Source: Paraburkholderia phenazinium
GTDB taxonomy: Bacteria; Pseudomonadota; Gammaproteobacteria; Burkholderiales; Burkholderiaceae
Length of the DNA stretch: 64,000 nucleotides
Direction: 5' to 3'
NCBI RefSeq assembly: GCF_900100735.1
Contig: NZ_FNCJ01000015.1
Location: 62,001 to 126,000 of the forward strand
This document shows, piece after piece, positions 34,966 to 42,785 of the stretch (positions are counted from its first letter, which is position 1; every line of letters starts with the position of its first letter). The position numbers and the translations under genes were made by a program. A model generated the notes under the pieces. It was not told the origin of the DNA, ran no database searches, and saw only the letters and a program-made list of their open reading frames with translations.

Positions 34966-36078
34966 ATGATTAAAAAATCCTTGCTCGCGCTGGCGATGTT
35001 GACAGCAGGCACCGTCGCGCATGCTCAGAGCAGCGTGACCTTGTACGGGCGCATCGATGCCGGTGTCGAGTATATGAGCGGCGTGCCGAACGCCGGTTAC
35101 ACCGGGTCGACCTCGCGGTGGCGCGCCGAAAGCGGCGACTGGGGCACGAGCCTCTGGGGCTTGAAGGGTGTGGAAGACCTCGGTGGAGGCAACAAGGCAC
35201 TGTTCCAACTGGAAGGCAGCTTCGACACGATGAACGGCAATGGGCCGCCGGCTGGCGGACTATTCAACCGGTGGGCAACCGTCGGTTTGTCCAACGATCA
35301 GTTCGGCACCCTTCTGCTCGGACGTGAACTGTTTATCGCCAATGGTGTGTGGGACTTCGATCCGTTCGGCCAGTCGAACTGGTCGTCGGCCTCGCTGGTG
35401 CGCGGGCGCAATTGGCCGTACTCGAGCAACAACGTTTCCTATCAGTCGCCCAAGGTGGCCGGTTTCGACCTGTACGGCCAGTATTCGCTCTCGAATGCGA
35501 CCAATTGGAACGGCAACGGCACCACCACGCAAGGACGCGAAGACGGGCTTCAGCTCACCTACACTAACGCCTTGTTTCAGTTGCGCGGTATGTATGACGA
35601 GATCCGCGATCCATTGAACGGCGCGCTGGACAACCCGTTCACGGCCTCACGCGAATACTTTGCCGGCGCCAATTTATTCCTCGGGCAGTTCAAGCTTCAG
35701 GCGGTCTATCAGGCCTCGCGTACCTCGGGTATGACCAATACGCCGGTTGGTTCACCTACCACGACGACCCAGGAATGGGGAGGCGTGACGTGGCAGGCTA
35801 CGCCGGCCGCCGCACTGATTGCGGCGGTGTATCACGTCAATGCCAACAATGGCGGCGGCAATGCCAACATCTTCACGGTCGGCGGCTCGTATAACCTGAC
35901 CAAGCGCACGCTACTGGATATTCAGATCGCGACGGCACGCAACAGCAGCACCGCCAACTTTGGTCTTGAAGCCAACAACGAAGGCCCCGGCGGCGGCACC
36001 TCGTCCAACTATGACGACAATCCGCTGTACGGCCATAGTCAGACGGGCGTATACGCCGGTATTCAGCACTCCTTCTAA
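34966..36078 (+). CDS. Gram-negative porin (OmpC type) 2
   Basis: A 370-residue outer-membrane porin. Signal peptide MIKKSLLALAMLTAGTVAHA, then QSSVTLYGRIDAGVEYMSG. Typical strands follow (SLWGLKGVEDLGGGNKALFQ, NRWATVGLSNDQFGTLLLGR, YQSPKVAGFDLYGQY) and it ends GVYAGIQHSF with the terminal Phe needed for outer-membrane insertion. The ATG at 34966 is directly preceded by GGAGG. It is diverged from porin 1, so specificity probably differs. A strong terminator lies at 36141. Confidence 0.92.
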   Translation: MIKKSLLALAMLTAGTVAHAQSSVTLYGRIDAGVEYMSGVPNAGYTGSTSRWRAESGDWGTSLWGLKGVEDLGGGNKALFQLEGSFDTMNGNGPPAGGLFNRWATVGLSNDQFGTLLLGRELFIANGVWDFDPFGQSNWSSASLVRGRNWPYSSNNVSYQSPKVAGFDLYGQYSLSNATNWNGNGTTTQGREDGLQLTYTNALFQLRGMYDEIRDPLNGALDNPFTASREYFAGANLFLGQFKLQAVYQASRTSGMTNTPVGSPTTTTQEWGGVTWQATPAAALIAAVYHVNANNGGGNANIFTVGGSYNLTKRTLLDIQIATARNSSTANFGLEANNEGPGGGTSSNYDDNPLYGHSQTGVYAGIQHSF

Positions 36079-36140
36079 TCGCTCAATCTATCCGGGATCG
36101 TAGTTGCCTCGAGTTTTCACGCTGCTGTGAGAGGCGCGTC

Positions 36141-36178
36141 GCGGTGCAATGCCAGGCTTGGCATTGCACCGCTTTTTT
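36141..36178 (+). terminator. Terminator of porin 2
   Basis: GCGGTGCAATGCCA and TGGCATTGCACCGC form a perfect 14-base stem with a short GGCT-type loop, followed by TTTTTT. It ends at the stop codon of the convergent secreted-protein gene at 36180. Confidence 0.92.
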
Positions 36179-36179
36179 G

Positions 36180-36482
36180 TCACCGTCCGCGAAAAATGTT
36201 GCACTGCGACCCCGGCGCACAACGGGGGCCGCCCGACTCGCCCGTGAAATCAACCGTGCCGCCATACGAGACGTTGCTGATGGCGCGCGCCGGCAGGTTG
36301 CCGGCTTGACCGGGTTCGGTATACGACATGTCCGTCGCATCTTGCGCGGACTCGTCTGCGTTTTGCTCGAGAATCGCGCGGCCGCGCGGTTGCGTGTTGG
36401 TCTGGACATCCTGTCCGTTCGCGAGCGCAGTTGCCAGAAGCAGCCCTACGCCAGCCAACGTCACTGCGAAAAGTGATTTCAT
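36180..36482 (-). CDS. Small secreted hypothetical protein
   Basis: A 100-residue exported protein. Signal peptide MKSLFAVTLAGVGLLLATAL, cleavage near ANG|Q. The mature part is polar and probably disordered (QTNTQPRGRAILEQNADESA) and ends PRCAPGSQCNIFRGR with two cysteines that may form a disulfide loop. AAGGAG stands 8 bases before the ATG at 36482. I know no domain for it. Confidence 0.65.
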   Translation of the reverse strand: MKSLFAVTLAGVGLLLATALANGQDVQTNTQPRGRAILEQNADESAQDATDMSYTEPGQAGNLPARAISNVSYGGTVDFTGESGGPRCAPGSQCNIFRGR

Positions 36483-36896
36483 CTCGACACTCCTTGCACG
36501 CAAGCGCGATGGACCCGCATGGTCCGCTCTTGCGCACTCCCTTCGCGCCACCTAAGTAACGACTCCACTCGCTCATCCTGTTGCCGGAAGGAATCGTGCA
36601 GCGCACCAAAAGCATCGTCCGGACCGGCCGCACCCGGCCCCCGGCGCAGAGAATGAGCGTGCTGCACCTCCGTTATAGGTCAAGTTCGCAAGACGTCAAC
36701 AGTGCGCCCGCGCGGCGTCCGGCGGCGCCGGCGACGGCCGGCCAGCCCGCCGTGGTGGCGCTTGACGGCTGCCCGAAAGCAATATGCCGGCCGCATGCCC
36801 GGACACGGCATACGGCCTGCTGAGGTTATATTTCGACATGGCGCGAATTCCCGCTCGCGCCCTTCACCCCATAGCGCCGAACTGCCGGAGAGGTAG
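36483..36896. other. Intergenic region upstream of the DedA-PAP2 gene
   Basis: About 410 bases between divergent genes. It contains the promoter regions of both and the ribosome site GGAGAGG for the gene at 36897. No gene or distinct repeat is seen. Confidence 0.35.
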
Positions 36897-38912
36897 ATGG
36901 AGCAAGCGTATATTCACCTGTTACACCTGCTCGGCGGCCACGCGGGATGGACGCTGGCAGTGGTGTTCCTGGCGGCCTTCCTGGAGTCGGTCGCAGTCAT
37001 TGGCACGTTCGTTCCGGGCAGCACAGCCATGTTTCTCGCCGGAGCGCTGGTCGGCACCGGCTCGCTGAATCTCGGCTGGCTGTTCGTCTGCGCGCTCGCG
37101 GGAGCCGTCGCCGGCGACGGCCTCAGTTATTGGCTAGGCCATCGCTACCGCAGCAGAATCGCCCAGCTTTGGCCGTTCTCCACGCATCCGCAGATTCTCG
37201 AGGCCGGGTACCGCTATTTCGCGCAGCATGGCGCGCGCAGCGTCGTGTTTGCCCGCTTCATTGCGCCGTTGCGAGCCATCGTGCCGGTCGTCGCCGGCAT
37301 GCTCGGCATGAAGCCGGCGCGCTTCTATGCGATGAACGCTTTGTCAGCGCTCTTGTGGGCGCCGGCGCACATTCTTCCGGGCGTGGTGTTCGGCGCGTCG
37401 CTACAACTGGCGGGCGCGGTTTCGTTTCGTCTGGTCGCGGTCATCGCGATTCTGGCCGCGCTGGGCTGGCTCAGTTTTCGCGCAATGCGGGTGGTCCTGT
37501 CGCGCGCCCAGGCATGGACCATTGAGTCGCGCCGCAAGCTCTTTGCCTGGGCCTGCGGTCACAAGGGACGAACTGCGACCATCCTGCTGCAGGTGCTGGA
37601 TCCCGAACGGCCGGCAATGGGCATCGTTGCCGCGATCTCGGTGCTGGTGCTGCTATTCGCGGCGATTTTCTTCGGCGTATTTCAGGGCGTCGCCAACGGC
37701 GACCCGCTGGTGCAGGTCGACATGTCCGTCTACCGCTTCCTGCAATCGATTCATTCCACCTGGGCCGACGCCGTGATATCGGGCCTCGCGACCTTAGGCA
37801 GCGTCCCGACACTGGCCGCTGTCGTCACAACCGTCATCGTCTGGATGGCGTATGAGCGGCGCTGGCTCGCCGTCGCCTACTGGCTCGCCGCCGTCGCCTT
37901 CTCGCAGCTGCTGATCTTCGCCATCCAGTTGATCGTGCGACGTGCACCGCCCGGTCACGCGGGCCTCGACGTCTATGCCTTTCCCAGCAATCACGTGGCG
38001 GCAAGCGCAATTGTCTATGGCTTTCTGGCGTTTCTGCTGGCGCGGCGGGTCGGCAAGGTACAGGGCATTCTGGTGACAACGATCAGCACCGCGATTGTCG
38101 TGGCCGTCGCGTTCGCCGGGCTTTACTTTGGGCGCTTTTCGTTCTCCGACGCCGTTGGCGGCGCGGCGTTCGCGGCCATCTGGGTCGCCGTCGTCGCCTT
38201 GACTGCCGTATGGCGCAACCCCAAGACACCCGCGTCGCGCGAGTTCATGCCGTTCGTGATGCTCGTCGTGATCTGCGCCAGCGCCACGCCGCAGATCTTG
38301 CTGAACCGGTCCGTCAGCGCGCCGGCGAACGAACCGCGCCCTCCACTGCACGTGGTCACGGAAGCGCAATGGACAGATACGCTATGGAAGACCTTTGCTT
38401 GCTACCGCTCCGACATGACCGGCGAACGGCGTGAACCGCTCACGGTGCAATGGGCGGCGAACCGCGAGCAAATCGAAGCTCAGTTGAGCAACCGGGGCTG
38501 GATTGAAGGCACCCAACTGTCGGTACGTTCGTTGCTGTATCTGGTCGCGCCCGACCCCATCGCCACCGCCTTGCCGGTTTTACCGAAGCTCGACAATGGC
38601 GAGCCATCTGCAATGGTGTTCATGCGCGCTCGCGATGCACGCGACGAACGCGACGTTCTGCGTTTCTGGCCAACCGGCTACGCGATACAACGCGCAAGCG
38701 GTGCGCCTGCCGCGCCAATCTGGCTCGGCTCGCTGGTGCACGAGCGGCTGCGGCGCCCCTCGTGGCCATTCAATGTGCTGCGTCCGGACCGGCAAGTCGA
38801 TCCGCTGATCTCGGTGCAGGGACAAGCGAGCGCATGGCGCGAGCTCGAGGTGTCGAGCATTGCCGGATGCGAGGGCGCTCGCGTCACACTGATCGATTCG
38901 AACGTAAAATGA
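36897..38912 (+). CDS. DedA - PAP2 - LssY_C fusion membrane protein
   Basis: A 671-residue three-part protein. Residues 1-200 are a DedA/SNARE-associated lipid scramblase-type domain (FVPGSTAMFLAGALVG, GDGLSYWLGHRY, FARFIAPLRAIVPVVAGMLG). About 225-430 is a PAP2 phosphatase fold with membrane segments. About 460-660 is an LssY C-terminal domain. The PAP2 active site is degenerate: motif 2 reads PSNH (363-366), but in motif 3 (LYFGRFSFSD) the nucleophile His is Phe414 and the Arg is Gly408, and the motif 1 Lys is Gln344. So the PAP2 part is probably not a normal phosphatase. GGAGAGG precedes the ATG. Confidence 0.9.
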   Translation: MEQAYIHLLHLLGGHAGWTLAVVFLAAFLESVAVIGTFVPGSTAMFLAGALVGTGSLNLGWLFVCALAGAVAGDGLSYWLGHRYRSRIAQLWPFSTHPQILEAGYRYFAQHGARSVVFARFIAPLRAIVPVVAGMLGMKPARFYAMNALSALLWAPAHILPGVVFGASLQLAGAVSFRLVAVIAILAALGWLSFRAMRVVLSRAQAWTIESRRKLFAWACGHKGRTATILLQVLDPERPAMGIVAAISVLVLLFAAIFFGVFQGVANGDPLVQVDMSVYRFLQSIHSTWADAVISGLATLGSVPTLAAVVTTVIVWMAYERRWLAVAYWLAAVAFSQLLIFAIQLIVRRAPPGHAGLDVYAFPSNHVAASAIVYGFLAFLLARRVGKVQGILVTTISTAIVVAVAFAGLYFGRFSFSDAVGGAAFAAIWVAVVALTAVWRNPKTPASREFMPFVMLVVICASATPQILLNRSVSAPANEPRPPLHVVTEAQWTDTLWKTFACYRSDMTGERREPLTVQWAANREQIEAQLSNRGWIEGTQLSVRSLLYLVAPDPIATALPVLPKLDNGEPSAMVFMRARDARDERDVLRFWPTGYAIQRASGAPAAPIWLGSLVHERLRRPSWPFNVLRPDRQVDPLISVQGQASAWRELEVSSIAGCEGARVTLIDSNVK

Positions 38913-39031
38913 AGCCGTGCTGAGCCTTGGCCACGTGTTGCGAGCATAGACCCAGCACTCCACCAAGGCGGCCGGTAACGCACGTTCGCGAGCCCGTTAT
39001 AAGCGTGAACAGGCCCTAAGGAGCATCGCAA

Positions 39032-40069
39032 TTGATAGAGTTTCCGCAATCGGAGATTTCGACTTGGGGTGGCGGCGTCGTTTTTCTAAACGTTCTTCTA
39101 ACCCGACTAGGCGTTCCCATCCCAGCTGTACCCGTTCTGCTGTTCGCCGGCTCCGCGATTGCCAGCGGCGCCCTGTCGTTCTGGTACGTGTTGCCGTTGG
39201 CTGTGTTGGGCGCGTTGATCGGCGACGGCATCTGGTTTGCGGCCGGACGCCTGTATGGCCACCGCTTGATTAGCGGCCTCTCGCGGCTTTCGATGTCCGT
39301 CGCCCAGCATGTGCGCACCACTCGCTCGTTATTCGAGCGCTTTGGAGCGCCGATTGTATCGGTGTCCAAATTCATTCCGGGTCTGGCGATTGCTACACCG
39401 CCCCTGATGGGCACGACGCGGGTCGACCCACGCATATTTATCGCCTGGGATGTGCTGGGCGCAGCAGCATGGGCCACGTTCTGGCTTCTCGGCGGGGCCC
39501 TGTTCGAGAAACAGCTCGGCATGTTCGTACTCGCTGTGCGCGCGCACGGCATGACTGTGATCGATCTGGTGCTGGCCGGGTCGCTTCTCTACTTTGTATT
39601 TCGCTGCATCCAGCGTTGGCGCTTCCGACGCTGGCTCAAGCAGGTTCAGATAACCCAGGAACAACTCGAGGCGATGCTGCGCACCGAGTCGCCTCCCATC
39701 ATTCTGGATGCGCGCCCGGAGTCAGCATTGCTGGATGAGACGTATCGGATCCCCGGAGCGCAGCGGCTCGATGCGACTTCGCCGACGGACATCGAAGCGG
39801 CTTTGCCGGCCGCACATCGTGTGGTGTATTGCGTATGCCAGGATGATGCGACGGCCATGCGCATTACCCAGCATATGCGCCATCGAGGGTTTACGCGCAT
39901 TCGCGCACTCAGAGGCGGACTCGATGCCTGGGCACGCCGCGGCTATGCGCTAGAGCCGCAGCCCAACCGGGCGCATGCAGCCACGCTTGCGGCCCGCGTG
40001 AAAAGCCTGCGCACCGAGACAGAAGCGGTGACGCTGCGCGGCGTCGCGCCACGCAGCGCAAAGGCGTGA
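39032..40069 (+). CDS. DedA - rhodanese fusion membrane protein
   Basis: A 345-residue protein. An N-terminal DedA domain (LLTRLGVPIPAVPVLLFAGS, GDGIWFAAGRLYG, VSVSKFIPGLAIATPPLMG) with about five membrane segments is joined to a C-terminal cytoplasmic rhodanese domain (IILDARPESALLDETYRIPG, VYCVCQDDATAMRITQHM, LRGGLDAW). The rhodanese active-site Cys is present in the CVCQDD loop. It starts with TTG at 39032, with AAGGAG 8 bases upstream. It follows the DedA-PAP2 gene by 119 bases on the same strand, so two DedA proteins may be co-expressed. Confidence 0.88.
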   Translation: MIEFPQSEISTWGGGVVFLNVLLTRLGVPIPAVPVLLFAGSAIASGALSFWYVLPLAVLGALIGDGIWFAAGRLYGHRLISGLSRLSMSVAQHVRTTRSLFERFGAPIVSVSKFIPGLAIATPPLMGTTRVDPRIFIAWDVLGAAAWATFWLLGGALFEKQLGMFVLAVRAHGMTVIDLVLAGSLLYFVFRCIQRWRFRRWLKQVQITQEQLEAMLRTESPPIILDARPESALLDETYRIPGAQRLDATSPTDIEAALPAAHRVVYCVCQDDATAMRITQHMRHRGFTRIRALRGGLDAWARRGYALEPQPNRAHAATLAARVKSLRTETEAVTLRGVAPRSAKA

Positions 40070-40258
40070 TTAGTTAGCCCTGCAGTCAATTTGCATCGTT
40101 TTAGCGTGTTTTTTACGCATTTTTTACGCGTTTGGGGGCGCACAGTAGCGGCCCTGGTTGTGGATTGTCATTTTCCTGTGGTAAAAAGCAACGTCGCATC
40201 TCGCCGACCTCGGCTAAGCGACACCAACACAACAGTCTTTTTTGGAAAATTCAGGAAA

Positions 40259-40462
40259 ATGGCAACTGGTACAGTGAAGTGGTTTAACGATGCAAAGGGC
40301 TTTGGTTTCATTACGCCGGACGGCGGCGGTGAAGACCTGTTCGCGCATTTTTCTGAAGTCCAGGGAAGTGGCTTCAAATCGCTGCAAGAAAACCAGAAGG
40401 TCAGCTTCGAAGTGAAGCAAGGCCCGAAGGGTAAGCAAGCGGCAAACATCACGCCGATGTAA
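40259..40462 (+). CDS. cspA: Cold-shock protein CspA family, second copy
   Basis: A 67-residue cold-shock protein almost identical to the one at 27064: residues 6 to 66 match exactly, with Thr5 for Ile5 and a final Met for Leu. RNP1 and RNP2 are intact. AGGAAA precedes the ATG. The coding DNA is also nearly identical, but the leader sequence is unrelated, so the two genes are likely expressed under different conditions. A hairpin terminator similar to that of the first copy follows. Confidence 0.95.
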   Translation: MATGTVKWFNDAKGFGFITPDGGGEDLFAHFSEVQGSGFKSLQENQKVSFEVKQGPKGKQAANITPM

Positions 40463-40490
40463 TAAGCCGGAACTCACGTTCCGCAGCCTC

Positions 40491-40513
40491 ATTGGCCCGC
40501 CTTGGCGGGCCAA
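40491..40513 (+). terminator. Terminator of second csp gene
   Basis: ATTGGCCCGCC and GGCGGGCCAAT form an 11-base perfect stem 28 bases after the csp stop codon, with only a short T-poor tail. Same stem core as the terminator of the first csp copy, so the duplicated unit included it. Confidence 0.7.
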
Positions 40514-40543
40514 TGTCATTTCAGGGGCAACGAACCGATACCG

Positions 40544-41164
40544 TCAGGCCGCAGCGCTCGACGCCGCCTTTCCTGCCGCCGTCCTGGCCGCTGAAACTTT
40601 CTTCGCAACCGCTCTTTTCGTTACCGCCTTCTTCGTCGCCACTTTCTTCACTGCCGCCTTTTTAGTGGCGGGATGCTTCGTCGTAGCTTTCTTTGCTGTC
40701 GCTTTCTTAGCGACAACCGGCTTCGTCGCTTTCTTCACAGCGGTTTTCTTCGCGGACACCTTCTTTGCGGCCGTGGTCGTCTTGCTAGCGCCACTGCCAT
40801 TCAGCGCAACCGCGGCGCTCTGGTCAATCAGGTAACGGGTCCGGTCTTTCACGTCTTTGATCCAGGCCGGTGGCCGGGCGTGACCGCTCCAGGTTGCGCC
40901 GGTTTTAGGATCCCTGTATTTCGGCGGCATCTTGCCTTTGGCGCTCGCGGCATGCTTGGCCACGCCATTGGTAAGACGGCGTCCAGCAACCTTCGCTTCG
41001 CGTTTGGCTTTAGCGCGCGCTTCGATGTCGGCAGTGGTTAAACCGTGCTTGATCATCAATTCGCGGATCTGGTCGACGGCCGCTTGCGCCCGTTTGGCAA
41101 GCAACGCTTCGGCTTGCGCCTGAAGTTTCTTCATACGTGCTTGAATTTGTTCGAGAGTGGCCAT
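40544..41164 (-). CDS. H-NS family protein with histone-H1-like Ala/Lys tail
   Basis: A 206-residue nucleoid protein. The N-terminal helical oligomerisation part (ATLEQIQARMKKLQAQAEAL) is followed by the H-NS DNA-binding domain at about residues 75-105 (PKYRDPKTGATWSGHARPPA with a WSGHARPP loop in place of the usual W.GRG.P). From about residue 120 to the end a tail of repeated AKKA, VKKA and TKKA units resembles eukaryotic histone H1 or bacterial AlgP/Hc1-like tails. GGAGG lies 4 bases before the ATG at 41164. The tail should add sequence-independent DNA binding. The KA repeats are slippage-prone DNA. Confidence 0.88.
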   Translation of the reverse strand: MATLEQIQARMKKLQAQAEALLAKRAQAAVDQIRELMIKHGLTTADIEARAKAKREAKVAGRRLTNGVAKHAASAKGKMPPKYRDPKTGATWSGHARPPAWIKDVKDRTRYLIDQSAAVALNGSGASKTTTAAKKVSAKKTAVKKATKPVVAKKATAKKATTKHPATKKAAVKKVATKKAVTKRAVAKKVSAARTAAGKAASSAAA

Positions 41165-41350
41165 TACCGCCTCCTTATGTGTAGGTAATGGACGCACTAT
41201 GCCATGAGCGGATGGCGGAACGCTATGGTTTCGCGCGCAAAGACGCATTAGATACCGGGTTTTATCGCCTCTATAGCCGTTGGCTCTGCAAATAAATCGA
41301 GTTCGTATGGATTCGACATGTCAATTAGCAGTCCACCACAACGCAAGCGC

Positions 41351-42292
41351 TCAATGACCGCTGATCAAGCGCTCTGGCGATGACGCCGACGGTTCCTGGT
41401 TACGCTCGGTCGACCACACCTCATGCTGCAGCCAATCGCGAAACAGAGCCAGTTGTGGCAAATCGCCCTGCTCAGGACGTGTCACCAGCCAATAAGATTG
41501 ATGACCGTCGACATGCACGTTTAGCACCTGCACGAGTTCGCCAGTGGCCAGTTCGCGGGCAATCATATGGCGGTCAGCAATCGTAATGCCAAGACCGTCG
41601 ACGGCGGCACGAATCGCCAGATCCAGCAGATCGAACTCATAGCCGCCACTGGTATCGACGCCCTCGATGCCGGCCGCCTTGAGCCAGTGCTGCCAGGTCA
41701 AATAGCGCTGATCGTCGCTCGCCAGCACGTGAAGCAGCGTGAACTGATTCAGGTCGATTTCCGCCTGCCCCGAATGCCGCGCGAGCAGCGCCGGCGAGCA
41801 AACGGCCACATGCCGCTCGCTCATCAGCAAGCGGTTGTCGAAGCCCTCCCATTCGCCGTCGCCGAAACGGATCGCACAATCGAGCACGCCCGATTCGGCA
41901 AGCTTGTCCTCGACGCGCGTCGACAGGCTCAGTTCGAGTTCCGGATGCTCCTCGCGCAGGCGCCCGAGGCGCGGCATCAGCCAGCGGCTGGTGAAGGTGG
42001 GTGGGGCGTTCAGACGCAGACGGTTCAGATGGGTCTTTTCCTGAATGCTGCGCACGGTGAGTTCGATCTTGTCGAACGACTGCTGCAGCGCCTGCAGCAG
42101 CAGCCGTCCCGCTGTGGAAAGTTCAAGGTGATGATGCCGGCGCTGCAGCAAGGATTCACCGAGCTGCTCTTCCAGCTGGCGCACTTGCCGGCTGACTGCG
42201 CTCTGCGTGACGTTAAGCAGCTCGGCAGCACGCGTAAAGCTGCCGGTGCGGCCAGCTACTTCAAAAGCTTTGAGCGCATTGAGCGCGGGCAT
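41351..42292 (-). CDS. LysR-type regulator, GcvA-like
   Basis: A 313-residue LysR regulator. The winged helix is at 1-62 (LNALKAFEVAGRTGSFTRAA, LLNVTQSAVSRQVRQLEEQL), then the periplasmic-binding-like ligand domain with LRLNAPPTFTSRWLMPRLGR, VLDCAIRFGDGEWEGF and LAIRAAVDGLGITIA. These are features of the GcvA/AmpR branch. I start it at the ATG at 42292; the frame opens with TTG four codons earlier. It does not flank an obvious target: the phosphate transporter 490 bases away is divergent and could be one. Confidence 0.87.
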   Translation of the reverse strand: MPALNALKAFEVAGRTGSFTRAAELLNVTQSAVSRQVRQLEEQLGESLLQRRHHHLELSTAGRLLLQALQQSFDKIELTVRSIQEKTHLNRLRLNAPPTFTSRWLMPRLGRLREEHPELELSLSTRVEDKLAESGVLDCAIRFGDGEWEGFDNRLLMSERHVAVCSPALLARHSGQAEIDLNQFTLLHVLASDDQRYLTWQHWLKAAGIEGVDTSGGYEFDLLDLAIRAAVDGLGITIADRHMIARELATGELVQVLNVHVDGHQSYWLVTRPEQGDLPQLALFRDWLQHEVWSTERNQEPSASSPERLISGH

Positions 42293-42785
42293 TTTTCGTT
42301 TCAAGGGCGTCTCTGATCGAATGCGGCAAACCGGACGGTCATTTTACGCGTTCGCGGCCCGTGCCTTTCTTCGCTTGGGCTGCCACAGAATCCTGCAGCG
42401 GATCGGCGACTCTCTTAGATCGTACGCAGTCCGCAACGAATCGCAAGGTGGCATGACCGGCGTCCGGAGGTTCGAGCCAATGGTTGCGTATGCATCGATT
42501 TTCCCCGCAGCGGCCTAGTGGAAAGCCCCGGCGCATTGCGCGAGAGGTGCGCTTTACTCATATCAATGCCTGACACGAACATACCAGCCGCCATGGAAAA
42601 CCTTACCGCCACAATCGCATACTAGTCGCCGGCAGTATGCGTTTTGACGATGGCACAGGCCCGCCAGGCAAGGCGCAAGCCTTTCAATCAGATGAAAAGG
42701 GCCCGAAAGACATATATTTGTCACGCTTTCGACATGTTGATGAACCAGCATGAAAAGTTGACGCGACCACCTTGGGGAACACGCC
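42293..42785. other. Intergenic region between LysR gene and pit gene
   Basis: About 490 bases between divergent genes, with promoters for both presumed. A GGTTCGAGCC word near 42469 looks like a tRNA T-loop, but no acceptor stem or anticodon arm surrounds it. I see no gene. Confidence 0.35.

Noticed and set aside
42465..42480. tRNA-like T-loop word GGTTCGAGCC
   Set aside because: No acceptor stem, D-arm or anticodon arm can be built around it on either strand.
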